From an uncultured Clostridia bacterium (GTDB lineage: Bacteria > Bacillota > Clostridia > Christensenellales > Borkfalkiaceae): 64,000 bases of DNA. Numbering within the stretch: the stretch's first letter is position 1; each line of letters begins with the position of its first letter. Below the pieces are notes generated by a model. That model was not told the origin of the DNA, made no database searches, and saw nothing but the letters and a program-made list of their open reading frames with translations. Of this stretch, positions 26,786-34,030 are shown piece after piece. The position numbers and the translations under genes are program-made. The DNA lies in the NCBI GenBank assembly GCA_944327465.1, contig CALVHH010000002.1, positions 79,493 to 143,492 of the forward strand, written 5' to 3'.

Positions 26786-27457
26786 TTATTTGTCCTGCAA
26801 CAGGTCGGGGCGGAGCTTTTTTGTAAGCTTAAGGCTCTCCTCCCTGCGCCACTCGGCAACTTTTTGATGATTGCCCGAAAGCAGCACCTGCGGCACGCTT
26901 TCGCCGCGGAATACGGCGGGACGGGTATACTGGGGGTATTCGAGCATGCCGTCGGCAAAACTTTCGTCCACGAGCGAGCCCTGCGACAGAACGCCGTCCA
27001 CATACCTTGCAACGGCGTCGCACACGACCATTGCGGGCAGTTCGCCGCCCGTGAGAACGTAGTCGCCTATTGAAATTTCCTCGTCTATGAACATGTCGAT
27101 GACGCGCTGGTCGACGCCCTCGTAGTGGCCGCAGAGCAGCAAAATTTCGGGTTTTTCTACGAGCTCGAACACCTTTTGCTGGGTAAACTTTTGCCCCTTG
27201 GGCGACATGTAAATGCGGTGAGCGGTGTGGCGAGGGTCTGCCGCCTCTATCGCCGAGGCTATGGGCTGGGGCATCATCACCATGCCCGCGCCGCCGCCGA
27301 ACGGGTAGTCATCGCACTTGGAGTGTCTGTCTTGGGAGTAGTCGCGGATATTGACTATGTCTATCTGCAGTTTTCCGCTGTCGGCAGCCCTGCCTATAAT
27401 GCTCTCCTTGAGGGGCACGAACATTTCGGGAAAGAGCGTCAGAATGGTTATCTTCAT
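26786..27457 (-). CDS. trmD: tRNA (guanine-N1)-methyltransferase
   Basis: Makes m1G37, which prevents frameshifting. It is 223 residues of the SPOUT knot fold. Conserved features are TLFPEMF, DDYPFGGGAGMV, LLCGHYEGVDQRV and SIGDYVLTGGELPA. It lies 41 bases after rimM. The 3' neighbour is a repeat rather than rplS. Confidence 0.97.
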   Translation of the reverse strand: MKITILTLFPEMFVPLKESIIGRAADSGKLQIDIVNIRDYSQDRHSKCDDYPFGGGAGMVMMPQPIASAIEAADPRHTAHRIYMSPKGQKFTQQKVFELVEKPEILLLCGHYEGVDQRVIDMFIDEEISIGDYVLTGGELPAMVVCDAVARYVDGVLSQGSLVDESFADGMLEYPQYTRPAVFRGESVPQVLLSGNHQKVAEWRREESLKLTKKLRPDLLQDK

Positions 27458-27498
27458 AATTTGACAAGCTGCCCTTAAAACTTTAGGGCATGTATTAT

Positions 27499-28002
27499 TT
27501 AATCGTACAGCGCAACTTCGTCGAAGCGCTTTTTGTTGACGGTCACCCTTTTGGCTTGCACGTCGATATCTTCGATGACGCCTTCGGCGGCGACAAATGT
27601 AACCCTTTTGCCGTTGCCTTCAACTACGTAGATATCCGTCTTTGCGGGCGTTATATCGATGATAGTGCCCATGCTCTTGCCCTTTTCGGTGACGACTTCG
27701 CAGCCCAGCACGTCTACGAGATAGAACGTGTCTTCCGGCAGTTCGGGTGCGTCCTCGCGCAGGGCGACGACTTCTTTGCCGCGCAACAGCTCGGCGGCGT
27801 TTCTGTCGGCTATGCCGCGGAGCGTTAAATACGCGCAGTCGCCCGCGGGGCGGACGGCGAGCACCTTGTATTCGGCGCCGTCAATGAACACCCTGGCAAA
27901 ATTGCATAAGTCTTCGGCGCTGTCGGTAAGAGTTTTTACCTTTATTTCGCCGCGGATGCCCTGGGGCTTAAGTACCGTGGCGATAGTGAGAGTCTTTTCC
28001 AT
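27499..28002 (-). CDS. rimM: 16S rRNA processing protein
   Basis: A 30S maturation factor of 167 residues. The N-terminal beta-barrel has KPQGIRGEIKVK, and the C-terminal PRC-barrel-like domain has FYLVDVLGCEVVT. The start lacks a good SD; a TATAAT lies eight bases before the ATG, but no -35 is visible, so internal initiation is uncertain. A terminator-like hairpin separates it from khpA. Confidence 0.93.
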   Translation of the reverse strand: MEKTLTIATVLKPQGIRGEIKVKTLTDSAEDLCNFARVFIDGAEYKVLAVRPAGDCAYLTLRGIADRNAAELLRGKEVVALREDAPELPEDTFYLVDVLGCEVVTEKGKSMGTIIDITPAKTDIYVVEGNGKRVTFVAAEGVIEDIDVQAKRVTVNKKRFDEVALYD

Positions 28003-28027
28003 AGCTCAATATTATAGCTCCATAAAG

Positions 28028-28053
28028 AAAAAAAGGCCGGACAGCCTTTTTTT
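28028..28053 (-). terminator. Terminator-like hairpin between khpA and rimM
   Basis: A 10-bp stem (seven A-T pairs plus GGC) with a 6-base loop, and a 7-T tract at its 3' end on the minus strand. It probably lowers expression of rimM-trmD relative to rpsP-khpA. Confidence 0.75.
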
Positions 28054-28068
28054 CGCAATGAGTAAAAC

Positions 28069-28308
28069 TTATGCCTTTTTTTCTTCGATTTCGATGACGT
28101 ACTTTTTGCTGTCGCGGGGGGTGGCGCAGCGGACAAGCGTGCGCATTGCCTTGGCAATTTTGCCCTGCTTGCCTATTACCTTGCCCATATCGCTTTCGGC
28201 GAGGAGAACGGTAACTTCGATCGCGTTTTCCTTTTCTTCCACCTTGTACTCTATCTCGTCCTTGTTGTCGGCAAATTGTTCTACGATGTATTTAATGAGT
28301 TCTAACAT
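28069..28308 (-). CDS. khpA: KH-domain RNA-binding protein
   Basis: A 79-residue single-KH protein; homologues form KhpA/KhpB dimers that bind many RNAs and affect cell elongation. The KH loop is GKVIGKQGKIAKAMRTL. SD GGAG lies seven bases from the ATG. Standard neighbour between rpsP and rimM. Confidence 0.93.
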   Translation of the reverse strand: MLELIKYIVEQFADNKDEIEYKVEEKENAIEVTVLLAESDMGKVIGKQGKIAKAMRTLVRCATPRDSKKYVIEIEEKKA

Positions 28309-28358
28309 AAATTTCTCCGCGGCGCGGCATATCGGATAGATGCGCCAATATTAATTTT

Positions 28359-28655
28359 TTACTTCTTCTTTTTCTTGTTGTTGGTCTTGGGAGCGGAAAG
28401 CTTTGCGGGCTGTTCCATTGCGCCCACCTTTACAAGATAGCTCTTTACCGTTTCGGTGGGCTGAACACCCTTGGAGAGCCAATCCTTTGCCTTTTCAACG
28501 TCGATGTTGATTTCTGCGGGGTTCTTTAAGGGGTCTACATAGCCGATTTTATCGATGTATTCGCCCGACTGTGCCTTTCTGGAATCGATAACTACGATCC
28601 TGTAGAAGGGGGACTTCTTGTCGCCCATTCTGGTGAGTCTCATTTTAACTGCCAT
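28359..28655 (-). CDS. rpsP: Ribosomal protein S16
   Basis: A 98-residue small-subunit assembly protein. Conserved start [20 protein letters not shown]; a Lys-rich tail (NNKKKKK) closes the protein. SD AGGAG is upstream. The AT-rich region just above it contains TTG..T and TAAGAT boxes that may serve as a promoter. Confidence 0.96.
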   Translation of the reverse strand: MAVKMRLTRMGDKKSPFYRIVVIDSRKAQSGEYIDKIGYVDPLKNPAEINIDVEKAKDWLSKGVQPTETVKSYLVKVGAMEQPAKLSAPKTNNKKKKK

Positions 28656-28699
28656 TGTTTATCTCCTATGAATATATAAAAATTTTAAATATCTTAATT

Positions 28700-28930
28700 A
28701 ATAAATTAATTCAAAAACAAAAAATTTTTCGCGCCTTTGGCGCATAGCAACACGTTGCAAGCGAAGTCGCGCCTTCGCGCAGCAAGCCCCAATTTGCGCA
28801 TACCTGCGCCTCAGCGGGTGAGGCGGCGCAATTTTATTATCGGGGGCGCTTAGCATTGCGCCGCCGAGGGCAGCGCCCTCAGATAACGGCGAGTTGGTGC
28901 GTTGCCGCCAATGCACAACGAGCGTTAATT
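28700..28930. other. Palindrome-rich intergenic segment between ffh and rpsP
   Basis: Several short hairpins follow one another: GCGCC..GGCGC, GCGCCTTCGCGC, a TGCGCCTCA/TGAGGCGGCGCA stem and GAGGGC.GCCCTC. No reading frame is convincing, and it does not match repeat families A or B. It probably contains the ffh terminator. Confidence 0.45.
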
Positions 28931-28932
28931 TT

Positions 28933-30246
28933 TTACATAAACGGCAATCTTCTTTTGCCGCCCTTGAGCTGTTTTATGAGCTGCTTGGTCTGGTCGAACT
29001 GCTTTAAAAGCTGGTTTATTTCCTGCACGGTCGTGCCCGAGCCGCAAGCTATCCTCTTTTTGCGGGAGGAATTTATTATCGAAGGGTCGTTCCTCTCTTT
29101 GGGGGTCATCGAAAGGATTATCGCCTTGGTACGCTCGAGACGGCTTTCGTCTATATCCCCTTCCTTTATCTTGCCGACAAGACCGGGCATCATGGAGACG
29201 AGCGCCTGCGCGCCGCCCATTCTTTTCATGCTTTCGAACTGCTCAAGATAGTCTTCCAACGTGAAGGCGTTTTCGAGCATCTTCTTTTGCATCTTTTTTG
29301 CCTGCTCTTCGCTGACGGCTTCCTGCGCCTTTTCGATGAGCGTAAGCACGTCGCCCATGCCGAGTATGCGCGAAGCCATGCGGTCGGGATAGAAATATTC
29401 AAGATCGGTCAGTTTTTCGCCGACGCCTATGAACTTTATCGGCTTGCCCGTGACCGCCTTTATCGAAAGGCAGGCGCCGCCGCGAGTGTCGCCGTCGAGC
29501 TTGGTTAAAACTATGCCCGTGACTTCGAGCCGTTCATTGAATGTCTTGGCTACGTTTACCGCCACCTGACCCATCATTGCGTCGACGGTGAGCAGTATTT
29601 CGGATACCTCCACCGCCGCCTTTATGCGCTCGAGCTCCTGCATGAGCTTTTCATCTATTTCCAGCCTGCCGGCGGTATCTATTATGACGGTATCGTAGCC
29701 CATGGAGCGGGCGTATTCCACCGCCTCCTTTGCCGTCTTTACGGGGTCCTGAGTGCCCTTTTGAAAGACTTCCACCCCCGCGTTTTTGCCGACCACCTGC
29801 AGCTGGGTTATAGCCGCCGGACGATATATGTCGCCGGCGACCAGCAGCGGCTTTTTGCCGCCCTTTTTTAAAAGAATGGCGAGCTTGCCGCACAGCGTCG
29901 TTTTGCCGGCGCCCTGCAGACCGCACATCATTATTACCGTGGGCGGCTTGGGCGACACGTTGAGTTTGGCGTTGGCGGGGCCCATCAGCTCGATGAGCTG
30001 TTCGTTGACTATCTTTATTACCTGCTGAGCGGGATTGAGGCTCTTTAAAATCTCCTGACCGACCGCCTTTTCGGACACGTCCGAACAGAACTTTTTGGCG
30101 ACCTGAATGTTGACGTCGGCTTCGAGCAGCGCCACGCGAACTTCGCGCATGGCGGTCTTTATTTCAAGCTCGGTCAGCCTGCCGTGCTTTGTCAGCTTGG
30201 AAAATATATGGTTCAATCTTTCGGATAGAGATGAGAATAATGCCAT
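28933..30246 (-). CDS. ffh: Signal recognition particle protein
   Basis: The SRP54 GTPase that delivers nascent membrane proteins. It is 437 residues. The N-domain is followed by G1 GLQGAGKTT, G3 DTAGR and G4 TKLDGD, and the C-terminal M domain binds 4.5S RNA (GMGDVLTLIEKAQ, SMTPKERNDPSII). ATG 30246 sits inside ylxM (34-base overlap) with AGGGA as SD. The long overlap implies strong coupling. Confidence 0.97.
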   Translation of the reverse strand: MALFSSLSERLNHIFSKLTKHGRLTELEIKTAMREVRVALLEADVNIQVAKKFCSDVSEKAVGQEILKSLNPAQQVIKIVNEQLIELMGPANAKLNVSPKPPTVIMMCGLQGAGKTTLCGKLAILLKKGGKKPLLVAGDIYRPAAITQLQVVGKNAGVEVFQKGTQDPVKTAKEAVEYARSMGYDTVIIDTAGRLEIDEKLMQELERIKAAVEVSEILLTVDAMMGQVAVNVAKTFNERLEVTGIVLTKLDGDTRGGACLSIKAVTGKPIKFIGVGEKLTDLEYFYPDRMASRILGMGDVLTLIEKAQEAVSEEQAKKMQKKMLENAFTLEDYLEQFESMKRMGGAQALVSMMPGLVGKIKEGDIDESRLERTKAIILSMTPKERNDPSIINSSRKKRIACGSGTTVQEINQLLKQFDQTKQLIKQLKGGKRRLPFM

Positions 30247-30629
30247 GGATCGTCCCTGAAAGCTTTTTGTATGTCTTCGGCATAGTCGCCGCCGAGAATG
30301 TCCTTTAATGCGCCGATATCTGCGGCATATTCGGGGTGCAATGCAACAAATTCCTGCGCCCAGCGCGTCGCCTTGGTGAGCACGAAAGACAGCCTTAAAT
30401 CGCATTCGAGCAAAGTTTTTGAATAGTGCAGAGCCTGTTCGAAGCCTTCAAGCTGCTTTTTGCAGCCGGCGAGACATTCCGACACCGCCTGACGGGAGAC
30501 GCCCTTTTGTTCGGCTATCTCCGACACGGTGAGGTCGAGATTGAAATACATATCGGTCATCTCGCGCTGGGTGGGAGTGAGCAGCCCGCCGTAGATATCC
30601 CAAAGGCGCATAAACTCAAGCTTATTCAT
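30213..30629 (-). CDS. ylxM: YlxM family DNA-binding protein
   Basis: A 138-residue helix-turn-helix protein found with ffh throughout Bacillota. The sigma-70-region-4-like HTH spans TPTQREMTDMYFN...LTVSEIAEQKGVSRQAVSECL. In streptococci YlxM modulates Ffh GTPase activity. The C-terminus is longer than usual, about 30 residues of YxxD...WHYSHLYPKD. No SD is visible, and the predicted leader is only about six bases. Confidence 0.92.
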   Translation of the reverse strand: MNKLEFMRLWDIYGGLLTPTQREMTDMYFNLDLTVSEIAEQKGVSRQAVSECLAGCKKQLEGFEQALHYSKTLLECDLRLSFVLTKATRWAQEFVALHPEYAADIGALKDILGGDYAEDIQKAFRDDPWHYSHLYPKD

Positions 30630-30641
30630 ATCGACTTTTAA

Positions 30642-30671
30642 AGTATACTAAAAAGGCGCGGCGTTTGTCAA
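30642..30671 (-). promoter_or_regulatory. ylxM-ffh promoter
   Basis: TTGACA (30666-30671), 18 bases, TATACT (30642-30647) on the minus strand. The start codon follows the -10 box by only 12 bases. Confidence 0.8.
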
Positions 30672-30779
30672 GCATTTTTACTTGACAAAAAATTTTCGAC
30701 GTGGCGGGCGGTCTTTTAATAACATTTAATGTTGTATATTTTAATATAGCCGACTTTTAAAAAGGATAAATAAAAAATA

Positions 30780-30808
30780 TTGACACTATTAACGCGCTAT
30801 GTTAAACT
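30780..30808 (+). promoter_or_regulatory. Promoter of the 77-residue gene
   Basis: TTGACA (30780-30785), 17 bases, TAAACT (30803-30808). A palindrome GATGTAA-AA-TTACATC (30818-30833) lies between the start site and the SD and may be an operator or a leader hairpin. Confidence 0.7.
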
Positions 30809-30845
30809 TATTGCCATGATGTAAAATTACATCGGGAGGATGAGA

Positions 30846-31079
30846 ATGATGCGGAAGGAGATAGACGGCGTTGTATACGACACAGCGCTTGCGACCGTGG
30901 ACAAAAAGTTCACATACGGCGCCTACGGTGCGGACAACGGCTATGAAGAGACGCTGTACATAACGGCGGACGGCGAATACTTTATCTACACGAACGGCGG
31001 AAAGTATTCTAAATATCCCAACGAGGATATCGTGCCGATAGAGCACTGCAGGGTGCGCGACTGGATAATGTCGCACTGA
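30846..31079 (+). CDS. Unknown 77-residue protein
   Basis: ATG 30846 is six bases after GGGAGG; the upstream ATG overlaps the SD. The product is a compact Tyr-rich (about 10 Tyr), acidic protein with alternating hydrophobic strands (DGVVYDTALATV, EETLYITADGEYFIYTNGG), suggesting a small beta sheet. No membrane segment or known motif. It is monocistronic with its own strong promoter and terminator, which supports it being a real gene. Confidence 0.75.
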   Translation: MMRKEIDGVVYDTALATVDKKFTYGAYGADNGYEETLYITADGEYFIYTNGGKYSKYPNEDIVPIEHCRVRDWIMSH

Positions 31080-31126
31080 AGACGGGCGGCTGACGCATTT
31101 GAATGCGTCCGCCGCCCGTCTTTTTA
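31079..31126 (+). terminator. Terminator of the 77-residue gene
   Basis: A 12-bp outer stem (31079-31090 with 31111-31122) enclosing a second 8-bp stem, followed by Ts. Confidence 0.9.
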
Positions 31127-31193
31127 TCTTACGTTTAAAAATGCCGCTGCCGGGTTATATATATTATAAATAAAATAGAGAAGGTGTTAAATT

Positions 31194-31661
31194 ATGACCG
31201 AAGAAAAAAATGATGAAGTTATAGCCGAAGACGAAAATAAATCGGCAAAAAAAGAGGGAAAACTTTCGGGATTTTTTAAAAAGGTCGGGCAGAAGTTTGA
31301 CGACGCGACGTACGATTCGCGCCTGACTTCCGATTTCAACAAAAATCACGTAAAATACCAGGTCTTTACCGGCACGGGCATATTTTCTGCCAATCCCGAA
31401 ATTGCCGTCGAAGAACACCTTGAAGGCGACAGGAAATACGTCACCGCCTTGGGCGGCGATGAGGACGTAATAAAAGCCGGCTGCCTAATAAGAAAAAACA
31501 ACGACAGCGCCGTTTACAATATAGCCGAAGTTGAAAAGACGACGCTGGAAATAGAGTTCGAAGGCAAGGCAAACAAAAAGGACGGGCTGAACATATACAT
31601 CGGCGAGCCCGCAAAAAAGGTCAACGTCATAAAAGTAGGCGACGACTTTTACCTGGCATGA
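31194..31661 (+). CDS. Unknown 155-residue acidic-basic protein
   Basis: ATG 31194 follows GAGAAGG at a long spacing. Residues 1-20 are highly charged (EEKNDEVIAEDENKSAKKEGK), then KLSGFFKKVGQKFDDATYD looks like an amphipathic helix. Residues 45-155 alternate strands (YQVFTGTGIF, GLNIYIGEPAKKVNVIKVGDDFYLA). No signal peptide, no cysteine cluster except a lone Cys. The N-terminal amphipathic segment could attach to membrane or a partner. No family recognised; ends in its own terminator. Confidence 0.7.
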   Translation: MTEEKNDEVIAEDENKSAKKEGKLSGFFKKVGQKFDDATYDSRLTSDFNKNHVKYQVFTGTGIFSANPEIAVEEHLEGDRKYVTALGGDEDVIKAGCLIRKNNDSAVYNIAEVEKTTLEIEFEGKANKKDGLNIYIGEPAKKVNVIKVGDDFYLA

Positions 31662-31684
31662 CGCATAATATTTAAACAGCCTCT

Positions 31685-31721
31685 ATGGCGGCGAAAGCTT
31701 TTGCGCTTTCGCCGCCATGTT
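31685..31721 (+). terminator. Terminator of the 155-residue gene
   Basis: A 14-bp stem (31685-31698 with 31105+600 side at 31705-31718), loop TTTTGC, then GTTTATT. Confidence 0.8.
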
Positions 31722-31766
31722 TATTGCCTCACCCTTAAAAATTTGCCCCCTTAAAGAAACGGTATA

Positions 31767-31792
31767 CCCCGCGGCAGTACATCGCCGCGGGG
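31767..31792 (-). terminator. Possible terminator of the tiny-ORF transcript
   Basis: A 9-bp GC stem CCCCGCGGC/GCCGCGGGG with an 8-base loop, about 35 bases beyond the folded RNA on the minus strand. The U-tract is poor. Confidence 0.5.
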
Positions 31793-31825
31793 TGGAATAT
31801 GCTTAGTATTAAATTTTAATTTCTT

Positions 31826-31991
31826 AGAGGTTTGCCTCGTGAAACGGTTACTGATAAGCCGTTCGGGGTAATGTTCCCTTGCAGTGATGCCTTTGTGCCT
31901 GAAAGGTGAGCCGTGCGCCCATCATAGTGGATTTGCTTACTCGGCATTGCCTACTGCGAAATTAAAACCGTGTTTACGAATTTAAACCTCT
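31826..31991 (-). ncRNA. Large structured RNA domain, unidentified
   Basis: A roughly 166-base fold. AGAGGTTT and AAACCTCT close it; TCGT, AAAC and GGTT pair with AACC, GTTT and ACGA, giving about 20 paired positions with small bulges. An asymmetric internal loop follows (8 bases on the 5' side, about 31 on the 3' side with a possible GGG/CCC hairpin), then a terminal arm starting GCAGT/ACTGC and TGCC/GGCA. The closed stem, central bubble and arm recall 6S RNA, but sequence does not allow that call. Read on the minus strand because a strong promoter at 32335-32362 points this way. No SRP, RNase P or tmRNA signature is present. Confidence 0.6.
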
Positions 31992-32009
31992 GCACATTAA
32001 ATTGTACAT
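31974..32009 (-). CDS. Tiny ORF 4 (11 residues)
   Basis: MYNLMCRGLNS. GGAAGG lies nine bases upstream, and the SD follows directly on the stop codon of tiny ORF 3. Its second half is the 5' strand of the long closing stem of the folded RNA, so a ribosome here would open that stem. Confidence 0.5.
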   Translation of the reverse strand: MYNLMCRGLNS

Positions 32010-32024
32010 CGGACTATACCTTCC

Positions 32025-32063
32025 TTATGATTCGAGTGCCCTTGAAAGTACATTTCTGGTCAT
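32025..32063 (-). CDS. Tiny ORF 3 (12 residues)
   Basis: MTRNVLSRALES. A perfect AGGAGG lies nine bases before the ATG. It aligns codon by codon with tiny ORF 2 (M-x-R-x-V-x-S, shared GTA, TCA and GC- codons), and the upstream 14 bases around AGGAGGTAC are shared, so the two units look like a tandem duplication 83 bases apart. Confidence 0.55.
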   Translation of the reverse strand: MTRNVLSRALES

Positions 32064-32101
32064 TGGTGTGTACCTCCTAAGCATTGAATGGGATCAAGAT
32101 T

Positions 32102-32146
32102 TTATGCGCCTGATCCGGACGCATCTGAAAATACTGCTCTTATCAT
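32102..32146 (-). CDS. Tiny ORF 2 (14 residues)
   Basis: MIRAVFSDASGSGA. AAGGAGG lies nine bases before the ATG. Related to tiny ORF 3. Hydrophilic, no toxin-like membrane segment. Confidence 0.55.
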   Translation of the reverse strand: MIRAVFSDASGSGA

Positions 32147-32251
32147 ATTTGAGTACCTCCTTAGCGTCGAAATTTTGGAGTGAATTTATATATACGGGCG
32201 GTCGCTGAAAGCTATCCGCTCAAATTATAAAACCTTGACCCGCTTTCGCGG

Positions 32252-32266
32252 CTACTTATAAGTCAT
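32252..32266 (-). CDS. Tiny ORF 1 (4 residues)
   Basis: MTYK then TAG, nine bases after GAGG. It is followed by a CCGC-GAAA-GCGG tetraloop hairpin. Too short to judge on its own; it is listed because its SD spacing matches that of the three other units. Confidence 0.35.
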   Translation of the reverse strand: MTYK

Positions 32267-32286
32267 AATAGCTTACCTCTTTATTT

Positions 32287-32303
32287 GTGTTTAGCGCTAA
32301 CAC
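32287..32303 (-). promoter_or_regulatory. LacI-type palindrome in the tiny-ORF leader
   Basis: GTGTTTAGCGCTAACAC, with the perfect core TTAGCGCTAA, about 25-40 bases after the expected start site. The shape resembles operators of LacI-family proteins including CcpA; the binding protein is unknown. Confidence 0.45.
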
Positions 32304-32334
32304 TTTTTGTAAGTTATTTTCTTTTTGTACTTTA

Positions 32335-32362
32335 AGTATACCATATAAATTTTATTTGTCAA
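32335..32362 (-). promoter_or_regulatory. Promoter of the tiny-ORF/structured-RNA transcript
   Basis: TTGACA (32357-32362), 16 bases, TATACT (32335-32340). Very AT-rich flanks. No conventional gene lies downstream on this strand before ylxM. Confidence 0.8.
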
Positions 32363-32394
32363 TACCTTTTTCAAAAATTTTTTAAATTTTTTTT

Positions 32395-32436
32395 CGGTGC
32401 GAAAAGCGCCCGTCCCGGGGGCGATTTTTCGCACCG
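32395..32436. terminator. Hairpin between the tiny-ORF promoter and the nitroreductase promoter
   Basis: An 11-bp stem (CGGTGCGAAAA with its complement) around an inner GC stem. It insulates the two divergent promoters. Confidence 0.5.
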
Positions 32437-32439
32437 CTA

Positions 32440-32468
32440 TTGCATTTTTACCCGAAGCGTGTTATAAT
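32440..32468 (+). promoter_or_regulatory. Nitroreductase promoter
   Basis: TTGCAT (32440-32445), 17 bases, TATAAT (32463-32468). Confidence 0.8.
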
Positions 32469-32496
32469 ATTTTAAAACATGCGGGAGGTATTTTAT

Positions 32497-33018
32497 ATGA
32501 ACGCCACGATAGACGACCTTATAACGCGCAGGAGCATAAAAAAGTACAAACCTGACGCCGTGCCCGAAGAGCTGTTGAACAAAATAACCGAAGCGGGCAC
32601 GTATGCTGCCTGCGGCATGGGCAGGCAGTCGCCCATCATAATCGCCGTGACAGACAGGGCGGTGCGCGACGAGCTTTCGGCAATAAACGCCAAAATAATG
32701 GGCAGAGAGGGCGCCGACCCCTTCTACGGCGCGCCCGCCGTGCTGGTCGTGCTTGCAGACAAGAGCGTGCCCACGCACGTTTACGACGGCTCGCTGGTCA
32801 TGGGCAACCTGATGGCGGCTGCGCACGCGCTGGGGCTGGGAAGCTGCTGGATACACCGCGCAAAGGAGACCTTTGAACTGCCCGAAGGCAGGGCGCTGCT
32901 TGAAAAACTGGGTATAGAGGGCGAATACGAGGGCATAGGCAACTGCATAGTGGGCTATACCGACGAGGAGCGCGAAGCCAAGCCCAGAAAACAAAACTAT
33001 GTATACCGCGTAAAGTAA
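32497..33018 (+). CDS. Nitroreductase family flavoprotein
   Basis: A 173-residue FMN-dependent reductase of the small NfsA/NfsB-like group. Residues ITRRSIKKYKPD near the N-terminus bind the FMN phosphate. ALGLGSCWI and IGNCIVGY form the flavin and dimer interface. ATG 32497 is eight bases after GGGAGG. Substrates could be quinones or nitro compounds; family members vary widely. Monocistronic with strong promoter. Confidence 0.9.
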   Translation: MNATIDDLITRRSIKKYKPDAVPEELLNKITEAGTYAACGMGRQSPIIIAVTDRAVRDELSAINAKIMGREGADPFYGAPAVLVVLADKSVPTHVYDGSLVMGNLMAAAHALGLGSCWIHRAKETFELPEGRALLEKLGIEGEYEGIGNCIVGYTDEEREAKPRKQNYVYRVK

Positions 33019-33031
33019 ACGAATATTTAAA

Positions 33032-33051
33032 GGCGGCGGGCGCCCGCCGCC
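33032..33051. terminator. Palindromic terminator between convergent genes
   Basis: A perfect 20-base GC palindrome (GGCGGCGGGC and its complement) between nitroreductase and the hydroxyacid dehydrogenase. Confidence 0.6.
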
Positions 33052-33075
33052 CCTATTTATGCCGTTTAACGTATT

Positions 33076-34029
33076 TTACTTGTCGTTGACCACGTTTATA
33101 GGATGGCCCTGAATGAAGCACTTTAAATTGTTTGCCACCGCCTGCACCAGCCTTGTGCGCGTCTCCTTTGGTATCCAGGCGATATGCGGAGTGATGACGG
33201 TGTGACGGGCTTTGAAGAGCGGGCAGCCCTTTGCCATGGGCTCTTCGGCAAGCACGTCCAACCCTGCCCCCGCTATCCTTTCGCTGTTGAGCGCCGCGGC
33301 AAGGGCGGCTTCATCCACCAGCCCGCCGCGGGCGGTATTGATGAGTATGGCGCTGCGCTTCATGAGCGACAGCGTGTGCGCGTTGACGAGCTCCTTTGTC
33401 TGCTCCGTGAGCGGACAGTGCAGCGACAGCACGTCGCTGCGGGCAAAAATTTCCTCACGCGTGACGAGCTCGTAAGGGCAGTCGGCGGGCGGAGTGCGGG
33501 TGCACACTATTACGTTCATGCCGAACACCGAAGCTATCTGCGCGGCGCGTCTGCCTATATTGCCGTAGCCGTACACGCCGAATGTCAGCCCGCTGAGTTC
33601 ACGCGTCTGCCAGGGCATATACGAAAAGGACTTGGAACGCTTCCAGTCGCCGTTGGCTACGGACGCCGAATACTTATCGATATTGCCGCACAGGCAGAGC
33701 AGCAGCGCGAACGCATGCTGTGCCACGGCGTTTGTTGAATACCCGGGCACGTTGCACACCGTTATGCCGCGCCTTGTGCATGCTGCTAAATCGACATTGT
33801 TGTAGCCGGTGGCATATGTGCCGACGTATTTCAGCTTGGGGCAGGCTTCGAGCAGAGCTTCATCCACCTGCGCCTTGTTTACGAGCAGCGCCTCGGCGTC
33901 GCGCGCGGCGAGGGCGAGCCCGCCAGGGGTGAGCACGTCGTAGTACAAAACTTCGCCCAGCTCGTCGAGCGGCGAAAAATCGATATCGCCGGCAGAAACC
34001 GTGCACAAATCGACCGAAACTATCTTCAT
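33076..34029 (-). CDS. D-isomer 2-hydroxyacid dehydrogenase (glycerate dehydrogenase type)
   Basis: A 317-residue NAD(P)-dependent enzyme. The Rossmann motif is GVYGYGNIG, the catalytic Arg is in NTARGGLVDEAAL, a Glu in EEPM and the catalytic His in TPHIAWIPKETR. The PHIAW signature and length favour glycerate/hydroxypyruvate reductase over lactate dehydrogenase. ATG 34029 follows GGAGGAA. It starts one base after the 94-residue gene and is probably co-transcribed with it. The pfkB kinase is divergent. Confidence 0.87.
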   Translation of the reverse strand: MKIVSVDLCTVSAGDIDFSPLDELGEVLYYDVLTPGGLALAARDAEALLVNKAQVDEALLEACPKLKYVGTYATGYNNVDLAACTRRGITVCNVPGYSTNAVAQHAFALLLCLCGNIDKYSASVANGDWKRSKSFSYMPWQTRELSGLTFGVYGYGNIGRRAAQIASVFGMNVIVCTRTPPADCPYELVTREEIFARSDVLSLHCPLTEQTKELVNAHTLSLMKRSAILINTARGGLVDEAALAAALNSERIAGAGLDVLAEEPMAKGCPLFKARHTVITPHIAWIPKETRTRLVQAVANNLKCFIQGHPINVVNDK

Positions 34030-34030
34030 T

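Noticed and set aside
27499-28030. TATAAT just before rimM as a sixth leaderless promoter
   Set aside because: It is eight rather than six bases from the ATG, and no -35 box is found.
32002-32208. Plus-strand frame of 68 codons opposite the tiny-ORF transcript
   Set aside because: No SD or promoter on that strand; the minus-strand SD-ATG units explain the sequence better.
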